This document shows, in pieces, positions 46,338 to 54,149 of a stretch of 64,000 nucleotides of DNA. A program made the position numbers and the translations under genes. Below the pieces are notes generated by a model. The model was not told the origin of the DNA. It ran no database searches and was given only the letters and a program-made list of their open reading frames with translations. The stretch is taken from assembly GCF_007971525.1 (NCBI RefSeq), contig NZ_CP042437.1:5890001-5954000 (forward strand), written 5' to 3'. Numbering within the stretch: position 1 is the stretch's first letter; each line of letters opens with the position of its first letter. The DNA comes from Mucilaginibacter ginsenosidivorax (lineage in GTDB: Bacteria > Bacteroidota > Bacteroidia > Sphingobacteriales > Sphingobacteriaceae).

Positions 46338-47832
46338 GCGGTTTATGTCCATATGGTTTCGTCATTTAACTACCGACTGGCTTACCCTGAAACAGCCGGA
46401 ACTGAAAGATGTGCCTTTTGTTTTTGCGATAAAAGATCATGGCCGTATGGTAATTACTGCAACCAGCCGTGCCGCCGAAGTTCATGGTGTAAAAGCAGGC
46501 ATGGTTGCTGCCGATGCCAAAGCTATAATAGTTGGCCTGCAGGTGATAGATGAACAACCCGACCGTGCCGCCAAATTATTACATGCGCTGGGTGAGTGGT
46601 GCATCCGCTATACGCCCATTATCGCCATTGATTTGCCCGATGGGCTGATCCTTGATGTATCCGGCTGTACCCACCTTTGGGGCGGCGAGCGGGAATACTT
46701 GAAAACGATAGTGCTGAAATTAAGAAGCAAGGGCTACGATGCCCGCGCCGCCATGGCCGATAGTATTGGCGCGGCCTGGGCCATTGCGCGTTTTGGCAGG
46801 CTGAGCCCCATTATTGAAAGTTACGGGCAGGCAACAGCATTGCTGCCATTACCGCCGGTGGCCTTGCGGCTGGAGCCTGTTATTACAGATCGTTTGCAAA
46901 AGCTGGGCCTGCGCACCATCGGCAGTTTTATCCGCATGCCACGGTCGGTACTACGCCGGCGGTTTGGTGAGCATTTGCTGTTGCGGCTTAACCAGGCTTT
47001 GGGCAACGAGGATGAACCCATGCAATTATTACAGCCCGTTGAACCCTACCAGGAGCGCCTGCCATGCATGGAACCCATCAATACTGCCACCGGGATAGAG
47101 ATAGCGATCAGGCGATTACTGGAAGGCATGTGTAAACGACTGCAACAGGATGGCAAAGGGTTGCGCACAGGTGTACTTAAGTGCTACCGGGTGGATGGTA
47201 AGATAGAGCAGGTGCAGATAGGTACAAACCGTGCATCGTACCATGTGGAGCATCTTTTTAAATTATTCGAGCTTAAAATAGCCACGATAGAACCCGCCCT
47301 GGGTATCGAACTTTTTGTACTGGATGCCCCCAAAGTAGATGATGCCGATCCGGTACAAGAGCGCCTTTGGGGCGAGGTTGGCGGCCTGGATGATACCGGC
47401 GTAGCCGAGCTGCTGGACAGGATTGCCGGGAAAATAAATACCAATGTTATTCACCGCTACCTGCCGGCCCAGCATTACTGGCCCGAGCGTTCTGTAAAAA
47501 AAGCTGCTACCATAATGGAAAAATCCACTACCGACTGGCGCATCAGCCGGCCACGGCCCACACAACTTTTGGCCCGGCCACAGCCTGTACATGTAACATC
47601 GCTGGTGCCCGATTATCCGCCCATGCTTTTTATTTACCAGGATAAGGTGCACAACATTAAAAAGGCTGATGGCCCTGAACGCATTGAGCGCGAATGGTGG
47701 CTTGAAAACGGCGAACGCCGTGATTATTACCATGTGGAGGATGAAGATGGTAAGCGCTACTGGATCTTTCGGCTGGGGCATTACGTGGAGGGCGAAATTA
47801 ACGAATGGTTTATTCATGGCTTTTTTGCATAG
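46330..47832 (+). CDS. imuB: ImuB, inactive Y-family polymerase-like protein
   Basis: The 500-residue protein has the Y-family fold (fingers and palm about 1-190, little finger to about 350) with a C-terminal extension. That extension ends GPERIEREWW, RDYYHVEDEDGKRYWIFR and FIHGFFA, as in ImuB proteins. The catalytic acidic residues of active Y-family polymerases are missing: FMSIWFRHL stands where DxD would be, and LDVSGCTHL replaces the SxDE motif. It is thus the non-catalytic adaptor that brings DnaE2 to the beta clamp. It overlaps imuA and precedes dnaE2 by 3 bases. Confidence 0.92.
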   Translation: MPKRFMSIWFRHLTTDWLTLKQPELKDVPFVFAIKDHGRMVITATSRAAEVHGVKAGMVAADAKAIIVGLQVIDEQPDRAAKLLHALGEWCIRYTPIIAIDLPDGLILDVSGCTHLWGGEREYLKTIVLKLRSKGYDARAAMADSIGAAWAIARFGRLSPIIESYGQATALLPLPPVALRLEPVITDRLQKLGLRTIGSFIRMPRSVLRRRFGEHLLLRLNQALGNEDEPMQLLQPVEPYQERLPCMEPINTATGIEIAIRRLLEGMCKRLQQDGKGLRTGVLKCYRVDGKIEQVQIGTNRASYHVEHLFKLFELKIATIEPALGIELFVLDAPKVDDADPVQERLWGEVGGLDDTGVAELLDRIAGKINTNVIHRYLPAQHYWPERSVKKAATIMEKSTTDWRISRPRPTQLLARPQPVHVTSLVPDYPPMLFIYQDKVHNIKKADGPERIEREWWLENGERRDYYHVEDEDGKRYWIFRLGHYVEGEINEWFIHGFFA

Positions 47833-47835
47833 GTT

Positions 47836-50800
47836 ATGAAGTACACAGAATTACAGGTTACCAGCAATTTTAGCTTTCTGCGCGGCGGCTCGCATCCACG
47901 CGAACTGGTAGAAGAAGCCATAAAGCTGGGCTACAACGCCATTGCCATTACCGACCGTAATACCGTAGCCGGTGTGGTGCGTGGGTATGCCGCTACAAAA
48001 GATACAGGCATCCGTTTTATCCCCGCCTGCCGGCTCGATTTGGTTGATGGCCCCAGTCTGCTGGCTTATCCTACCGATATTACAGCCTGGGGGCGTTTGT
48101 GCGCTTTGCTAACCAGGGGTAACCTGCGTACCGAAAAAGGGCAATGCGAATTGTATAAAAACGATGTATTTGAGCATGCCGGAAGCATTAAATTTATAGT
48201 GATCCCTCCTGGTGAATTAAACTCCCGGTTCGATTTTGACGATTCATTTAAGCAGGATTTAAAGGAATACCAGGCTGCATTGGGTAATGATTTGTATATA
48301 GCCGCAACACGTTCATACCATGGCGATGATGCCAAACGCTTTTACCGGCTTTCGCAGTTAACCATCCCTATGGTGGCTACCAATGATGTGCATTACCATG
48401 AGCCCGGGCGGCGCGAATTACAGGATGTGGTAACCTGCGTGCGCGAAAAATGTACCATTCACAATGCGGGCTTCCGGCTGCATGCCAATGCCGAAAGGCA
48501 CCTGAAACCCATCGAAGAAATGGAACGCTTGTTTAAGCAATATCCCGATGCCCTGGCACGTAGCCAGGAAATTGCCGATGCCTGTCATTTTTCGTTAGAT
48601 ACTTTAAAATACCTGGAGCCGGAGTGGATTAGTCCCGATGGACGAACGGCAGATGAACACCTGGCATCCCATACCTGGGCCGGTGCCAAAAAAATGTTTA
48701 CCGAAGCAGAATTTGAATTACAAAAGGGACAGATCCAGTTTGAGCTTGATTTTTTTGAGAAACGAAAGCTGGCCCCTTATTTTTTACGAATTTTTGAATA
48801 CACCCAAAAGGCCGAAGAGTTAAAAATACTACACCAGGGGAGGGGCTCGGCAGCTAATTGCGCGGTTTGTTTTTGTTTGGGGATAACCCCCGTTAACCCG
48901 GCCAAATCAAACCTGTTGTTTTCGCGTTTCATGTCCGATTCGCGGGAGGAATGGCCGGATGTGGATGTTGATTTTGAGCACGAGCGCCGGGAAGAAATTA
49001 TCCAATGGATTTATGAAACCTATGGCCGCGAACATGCGGGAATTGTGGCCACCGTTACGCAGGAACGACATAAAGGGGCCATCCGCGATGTGGGGAAGGC
49101 GATGGGGATCTCTGTAGATACCATTAGCCGGCTTGCGGGTGCTATCTGGGATTTCAGAGAAGAGGCTTTTGACCGCGAACGCATTATTTCGCAGGGGCTT
49201 AATCCCGACGATCCTTTGTTGACGAAAGTACTGCAACTGACTGACGAACTGATGGGTTTTCCCCGGCAGTTAGGGCAGCATACGGGCGGCTTTGTAATTA
49301 TGCGCTGCAAGCTTTCGGATATATGCCCCGTAATGAATGCCCGGATGGAAGACCGTACCCAACTGGAATGGAATAAAGACGACCTTGAAGACCTGGGCAT
49401 TTTAAAGGTAGATGTACTGGCCCTGGGCATGCTTACCTGCATCCGTAAAGCTTTTGACCTGGTTAAGCAGCATTATGGAAAGGAACTGACATTGGCCAAC
49501 GTACCGCAGGATGACCCGGCCGTTTATGATATGATATGCAAGGCCGATACGCTTGGCGTTTTCCAGATAGAAAGCCGCGCGCAAATGTCGATGCTGCCGC
49601 GATTAAAACCACGGGAGTTTTATGACCTGGTGATAGAAGTAGCCATTGTACGTCCCGGGCCTATTCAGGGTGATATGGTACACCCATATTTACGCAGGCG
49701 GGATAAAATAGATCCTATTGAGTTTCCCTCTCCCGAATTAGAGAATATATTAGGGCGTACCTGCGGAGTGCCCCTTTTCCAGGAGCAAGCAATGCAAATC
49801 GCTATTGATGCAGCCGGTTTTACACCTGCGGAGGCTGATCAGTTACGCCGTAGTATGGCTACATTTAAAGCCAAAGGGTTGGTGAGTAATTTTCGCGATA
49901 AACTGGTAGCCGGAATGATGGCTAAGGGATATGAAGAAGAATTTGCCAGGCGTATTTTTAAACAGCTGGAGGGCTTTGGCAGCTATGGTTTCCCCGAAAG
50001 CCATGCTGCTTCGTTTGCGCATTTGGTTTACATCTCCTCATGGCTTAAATGGTATTACCCGGATGTGTTTGCTGTTGCGTTGCTTAACAGCCAGCCTATG
50101 GGTTTTTATCAGCCGGCGCAGATAGTGATTGATGCCGAAAAGCATGGGGTAATTGTACGCCCGGCAGATGTAAACCACTCCATGTGGGATAACACGCTGG
50201 AAGAAAAAGACGGTAAGTTTTGTGCGGTACGTTTGGGCTTCAGGCAGGTGAACGGCCTGCGCGAGGACGATATGCAGGCGCTGATAGCCGGTCGCGGGAG
50301 TGGTTATACCAGCATCAGCCGGCTAAGCGATGCCGGTGTGCCGCAAGCGGCCATTGAAAAGCTTACCGATGCCGACGCCTTCCGTTCCCTGAACCTTGAC
50401 AGGCGTGAAGCTTTATGGGAAGTACCCGCGTTGAATGATAAACCCATCGGCCTGTTTGCCGGCCAGCCATCCGAAAGCGCGATGGAAGCCCAGGTTACGT
50501 TACCCTTAATGAGCCAGGCCGAGCATGTGGTGCAGGATTATGCATCTACCGGGTTATCATTAAAAGCGCATCCCGTTAGTTTTGTACGTGAGAAGTTGGA
50601 TTTGTTGAAAGTAACCCCCACGGGCCAGCTGGTCAATTTAAAAGATGGCGATGCCGTTAAAGTTACCGGCCTGGTAACGGTACGCCAGCGCCCCGGTACG
50701 GCCAAAGGCATTTTGTTTATAACGATTGAAGACGAAACCGGCTTTGCCAACCTGGTGGCGTTTGAAAAGATCTTTGATAAATACCGTAAGGAGATATTAC

Positions 50801-51018
50801 AGGCCCGCTTGCTGATGGTGGAGGGTAAATTGCAGATAGAAGGGTTGGTGATCCACGTGATAGCGCACCGCTTTTTTAACCTGTCACCCTTATTGCGTGG
50901 CCTTACCGCCGCCCAAACCGAAGATTTGCCGGTGTTAACCTTATCGCGCAGCGATGAAACAACCTCGCCGGTTACGCCGGTTAAGGAGGTTTTTCACAAA
51001 GGCAGGAATTTTAAATAG
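47836..51018 (+). CDS. dnaE2: error-prone DNA polymerase DnaE2 (ImuC)
   Basis: The 1,060-residue family C polymerase has an N-terminal PHP domain (LQVTSNFSFLRGGSHPRELVEEA to about residue 280). The polymerase core contains WPDVDVDFEHERREEIIQ with the catalytic aspartates, the GRGSAANCAVCF segment and GSYGFPESHAASFAHLVY. A C-terminal OB-fold follows (VKVTGLVTVRQRPGTAKGILFITIEDETG). Length and motifs fit DnaE2 rather than the replicative DnaE1. It performs error-prone synthesis past DNA damage together with ImuA and ImuB. It is the last gene of the mutasome operon. Confidence 0.95.
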   Translation: MKYTELQVTSNFSFLRGGSHPRELVEEAIKLGYNAIAITDRNTVAGVVRGYAATKDTGIRFIPACRLDLVDGPSLLAYPTDITAWGRLCALLTRGNLRTEKGQCELYKNDVFEHAGSIKFIVIPPGELNSRFDFDDSFKQDLKEYQAALGNDLYIAATRSYHGDDAKRFYRLSQLTIPMVATNDVHYHEPGRRELQDVVTCVREKCTIHNAGFRLHANAERHLKPIEEMERLFKQYPDALARSQEIADACHFSLDTLKYLEPEWISPDGRTADEHLASHTWAGAKKMFTEAEFELQKGQIQFELDFFEKRKLAPYFLRIFEYTQKAEELKILHQGRGSAANCAVCFCLGITPVNPAKSNLLFSRFMSDSREEWPDVDVDFEHERREEIIQWIYETYGREHAGIVATVTQERHKGAIRDVGKAMGISVDTISRLAGAIWDFREEAFDRERIISQGLNPDDPLLTKVLQLTDELMGFPRQLGQHTGGFVIMRCKLSDICPVMNARMEDRTQLEWNKDDLEDLGILKVDVLALGMLTCIRKAFDLVKQHYGKELTLANVPQDDPAVYDMICKADTLGVFQIESRAQMSMLPRLKPREFYDLVIEVAIVRPGPIQGDMVHPYLRRRDKIDPIEFPSPELENILGRTCGVPLFQEQAMQIAIDAAGFTPAEADQLRRSMATFKAKGLVSNFRDKLVAGMMAKGYEEEFARRIFKQLEGFGSYGFPESHAASFAHLVYISSWLKWYYPDVFAVALLNSQPMGFYQPAQIVIDAEKHGVIVRPADVNHSMWDNTLEEKDGKFCAVRLGFRQVNGLREDDMQALIAGRGSGYTSISRLSDAGVPQAAIEKLTDADAFRSLNLDRREALWEVPALNDKPIGLFAGQPSESAMEAQVTLPLMSQAEHVVQDYASTGLSLKAHPVSFVREKLDLLKVTPTGQLVNLKDGDAVKVTGLVTVRQRPGTAKGILFITIEDETGFANLVAFEKIFDKYRKEILQARLLMVEGKLQIEGLVIHVIAHRFFNLSPLLRGLTAAQTEDLPVLTLSRSDETTSPVTPVKEVFHKGRNFK

Positions 51019-51067
51019 AAGTTAAAAAGAGAGTCAAGAGTTAAGAATCAAGAGTCAAGACAAAAAT

Positions 51068-51107
51068 GCCGCGGGGTTTAATCCGTCGCGGGGTTGTAAC
51101 CCGTGAC
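51068..51107. repeat. CGCGGGG hairpin repeat
   Basis: Two related units (GCGGGGTTTAATCCG and GCGGGGTTGTAACCCG) stand next to each other, and the second can fold into a hairpin (51085-51107). Units of this kind recur in intergenic gaps of Sphingobacteriaceae genomes, as far as I recall. It follows the dnaE2 stop and may terminate the operon. Confidence 0.45.
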
Positions 51108-51208
51108 AAATGGCTGGTTTCAGCTTTCAGCTGAACACTACAAGCTTGCCCGGTTATATAAATATGAAGATGTGTTCAAATTAATTTACAGATAATGGAA
51201 TGTTGGTA

Positions 51209-51434
51209 TCGCATGGCGGTGACGACTCACCCTGACGAGGCTACGCCCGTCTTCCCCTCTCTTCGACTGCGTCGCATAGAGGGGCTTAGAAAGAGAGGAA
51301 AGACAGAAGATATAAAACAAAAGCCAATAAAAAATGAGCTACACCCTCTCTGCGGCGCAGCCGCAGAGAGGGTGGCCCGGTGCAGCGTCGGCCGGGTGAG
51401 TCGTGATCGGCGTTCAAAACCGCCATTGCTACAA
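51209..51434. repeat. palindromic repeat element, diverged copy
   Basis: It opens with CGCATGGCGGTGACGACTCACCC and closes with a GGGTGAGTCGTGATCGGCG segment, matching the arms of the element at 44951-45120. Inside lies a perfect 13-bp hairpin (51343-51355 with 51361-51373). The arms are less perfect than in the other copy. Confidence 0.65.
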
Positions 51435-51479
51435 ACGCTAAATGCTCCTGGAAAAAGTTGTTTGTTAACTGAAATTGAG

Positions 51480-51562
51480 TGTTAACCATGATTATTTATA
51501 ATGTATTAATTATCAATTACTTATAATTTATTTTTTTAAAATGTGTTAAGTTATGTTAACCC
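51480..51562 (+). repeat. 83-bp two-copy element, copy B
   Basis: This is the second copy of the element at 22301-22383, in the same orientation and of the same length. It ends 80 bases upstream of the helicase start, so it may act as a promoter or operator module there. Confidence 0.7.
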
Positions 51563-51642
51563 TGTTTATATGCGTTTTCCATAATTCCTGGCTTTAATAT
51601 CTTGACTCAACTGAATTTTATATTAACATTGCAACCGAAAAT

Positions 51643-53664
51643 ATGAACGAGACAAACCCGGCAATGCAGATGGCTTTTGATTACCTGGAGACAACCAATA
51701 CGGTTGTTTTTTTAACGGGTAAGGCAGGCACGGGTAAAACCACTTTTTTGCAGCGTGTACGGCAGGAATCAAAAAAGAAAATGGCTGTTGTGGCGCCTAC
51801 CGGTGTGGCTGCTATCAACGCCGGCGGCATGACTATTCATTCGCTGTTCCAGATAGCCTTTGGGCCCATTATCCCGGCAGGGAATACCCGGCCCGAGATG
51901 CATTATAGTCCTGAGAAAAAAGAGTTGCTTTCCAGCCTGGAGCTGCTCATCATTGATGAAGTAAGTATGGTTCGGCCCGATGTGCTTGACCAGATAGACC
52001 TCATACTACGTAACCTGAAAGGTACAAGCCAGCCTTTTGGCGGCGTACAGCTTTTACTCATAGGCGATCTGTCGCAGCTAAGCCCAATTATCCGCGATGA
52101 GGAATGGATGATGTTAGGCCGTTATTACAGCACCCCATATTTCTTCAGCAGCCTGGTGATGCAAAAAGCACCTTATGTAAAAATCGAGCTCGATCATGTG
52201 TACAGGCAAAAGGAACAGGTCTTTGTTGATATTTTGAACGAGGTGCGTAACCAAACCATCAGCCCCGGTAACCTGCAGTTGCTGAACGCCCGGCACCAGC
52301 CCGGTTTTCGCCCCACGGCTGCGGAACCATACATTACCCTTACTACACACAACTCCATTGCCCAGCAGCTGAATAACGAATTTGTAGAGGCGTTGGAAGG
52401 GCAGGAGTTTGAATTTGTGGCCACTATCCGGGGGGAGTTTCCGAAGGATGCTTATCCTACTGAAACCAATCTGAAGCTTAAAACAGGCGCCCAGGTAATG
52501 TTTGTTAAAAACGATAGCTCGGCCGAAAAGCTTTTTTATAATGGCAAAATAGGGGTAATAACCCGGATAGAGCCCGATACAGTATTTGTACGCTGCGGGC
52601 AGGAAGAACGCGAAATTGCTGTACAGGCTTTGGAGTGGACCAATATTAAATACCAGCTGGAAGATCAGCAAATTAACGAGACCAATGCCGGCAGCTTTGC
52701 CCAGATCCCGCTTAAACTGGCCTGGTCTATCACCATTCATAAAAGCCAGGGCCTGAGTTTTGACAAAGCCATTATTGATGTAAGCGAAGCTTTCGCCCAC
52801 GGGCAGGCATACGTAGCGCTCAGTCGCTGCCGGACACTGTCGGGCATGGTATTGCGTAACCCTATTGCTGCAAATAATATTATTGGCGACCCCGCCGTTG
52901 CCCGTTTTAATGAGCAGGCCAAATCCCTTAAACCGGATGAGGAAAGACTGGAGCGCGACCGGGAGCTATATCGCCAGTCGTTACTGGCCGAACTGTTCAA
53001 CTTCAATGGTTTGCAAAACCGGGTTACCGGATTTGAAGAGGCGGCGACCGATATGGAAAAAGATATTTTTAACGTGGCCGAAAAGCTATCCCAGCAATTA
53101 GCCACTTATCAGCCCGAACGCATCCAAAAGGCGGCCATGTATTTCAAAGATAAACTTACCGAAGCCACTGGAAATCTCCATCAGCAAATCCCGGTGCTTA
53201 TGGGTTTATCTAAAGATAAAGAAACCAAAGCAGCAAAAGCAGATAAACTGATTCAATGGATGATGGCCAGAATCGCGTTAATGGACCACTTTTCCCAAAA
53301 TACGTTTATCGCTACTACATATCTTGAAGAAAAGCGAAAGGCACAAGATCAGGCCGGTTCAGATCAATCAAACTCTTACGTGAAGGCGCTGAATGAAAAG
53401 CCAAATCAACAGCTTTTTGACCAGTTAATGGCTTGGCGGGATACTGCGGCTGAGAAGGAAAATATAATGCCGGGAATGGTGTTATCCGAGAAAACAGTCG
53501 CGGCCATTGCCGAAAAATTGCCGCCAACCATCAAAGCTTTAGGGGCCATAAAGGGGGTAGGCCCGCAAAAAGCAACACAATATGGCCCGCAGCTCATCGC
53601 CATGATCCGGTCTTATCTGCAGGAAACATTGAGCGCCGAAATGGAGCAGGGAAACTTGTTTTAA
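51643..53664 (+). CDS. Pif1-like SF1B helicase with HRDC-like C-terminus
   Basis: The 673-residue helicase has Walker A GKAGTGKTT (26-34), the APTGVAAINAGGMTIHS motif Ia, Walker B LLIIDEVSM (D105-E106), a GDLSQLSP motif III and the UvrD-like ITIHKSQGLSFDKAI with YVALSRCRTL near residue 400. The last 90 residues (FDQLMAWRDTAAEKENIMPGMVLSEKTVAAIAEKLP, then GVGPQKATQYG) look like an HRDC or helix-hairpin-helix nucleic-acid-binding domain. It should unwind DNA 5' to 3', perhaps at stalled forks. It follows the mutasome operon but has its own leader with an 83-bp element. Confidence 0.88.
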   Translation: MNETNPAMQMAFDYLETTNTVVFLTGKAGTGKTTFLQRVRQESKKKMAVVAPTGVAAINAGGMTIHSLFQIAFGPIIPAGNTRPEMHYSPEKKELLSSLELLIIDEVSMVRPDVLDQIDLILRNLKGTSQPFGGVQLLLIGDLSQLSPIIRDEEWMMLGRYYSTPYFFSSLVMQKAPYVKIELDHVYRQKEQVFVDILNEVRNQTISPGNLQLLNARHQPGFRPTAAEPYITLTTHNSIAQQLNNEFVEALEGQEFEFVATIRGEFPKDAYPTETNLKLKTGAQVMFVKNDSSAEKLFYNGKIGVITRIEPDTVFVRCGQEEREIAVQALEWTNIKYQLEDQQINETNAGSFAQIPLKLAWSITIHKSQGLSFDKAIIDVSEAFAHGQAYVALSRCRTLSGMVLRNPIAANNIIGDPAVARFNEQAKSLKPDEERLERDRELYRQSLLAELFNFNGLQNRVTGFEEAATDMEKDIFNVAEKLSQQLATYQPERIQKAAMYFKDKLTEATGNLHQQIPVLMGLSKDKETKAAKADKLIQWMMARIALMDHFSQNTFIATTYLEEKRKAQDQAGSDQSNSYVKALNEKPNQQLFDQLMAWRDTAAEKENIMPGMVLSEKTVAAIAEKLPPTIKALGAIKGVGPQKATQYGPQLIAMIRSYLQETLSAEMEQGNLF

Positions 53665-54149
53665 AAAGAAAGGTCTTAAACTCGATATAGATAAGGTTTT
53701 ATGGCTTTGCAAAAGCCGGTATGTTCAGGTTTGCTTTACCGTCCTTTTAAAGGATACCGTGTACCCACGGCTTTGGATTTGATCAATTAATAAAACCAAA
53801 TGTCATTTCGAGCGAGCCAGAAGGGGCTTGCGCGCAGGGGGTGAGGAGAAATCTTCGACACCCTGCATCCCGATGGGCTGGTCGTGATGCAGGGTGTCGA
53901 AGATTTCTCACTCGTACCTCGTTTCGAAATGACATTTTTTATTTGAAAAGAGCCAGGCGCGTGGGAGCCTAAAAAAAGATAGAATCAGGAGGCTTTAACC
54001 AAGTTTATTCCTGCAGAAACGCTACTTGCGGAAATCCAACAAAACACTTTCAGATTAATAAAGTTGAAGTATCTTAGGTTATTGAAAGAATGATAATAAG
54101 CACCATCTTCCAATAACTACATCTATAAAAAAAACAAACTTCTTTAAAA
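53665..54149. other. gap with a large palindromic repeat before the GH3 gene
   Basis: No gene is seen in these 485 bases. The main structure is the palindromic element at 53798-53937. The part from 53938 holds the promoter of the GH3 gene, without a clear -7 box. Confidence 0.55.
53798..53937. repeat. REP-like palindrome with nested inverted repeats
   Basis: The outer arms (53798-53811 and 53924-53937, AAATGTCATTTCGA) are perfect complements. The inner arms (53846-53869 and 53886-53909, 24 bp) are also perfect complements. The wording TCATTTCGAGCGA with AGAAATCTTCGAC recurs as an intergenic repeat in Sphingobacteriaceae, as far as I recall. It would form a very stable RNA hairpin and might end the helicase transcript. 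Confidence 0.8.

Larger units (their letters stand above)
51019..51642. other. 600-base gap built of repeat elements
   Basis: No gene is seen. In order it holds short direct repeats of GAGTCAAGA (about 51031-51062), a hairpin motif rich in CGCGGGG (51068-51107), a palindromic element (51209-51434) and the second 83-bp element (51480-51562). The helicase start follows. Confidence 0.65.

Noticed and set aside
47263..47817. 184-codon minus-strand frame inside imuB
   Set aside because: It is antisense to a well-supported gene and has no recognisable content.
51031..51062. Short GAGTCAAGA repeats, considered as a CRISPR-like or tandem array
   Set aside because: Only two to three imperfect short units exist, with no regular spacers and no cas genes in the window.
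52114..52800. 228-codon minus-strand frame inside the helicase gene
   Set aside because: The plus strand encodes an intact helicase with all motifs, so this is a shadow.
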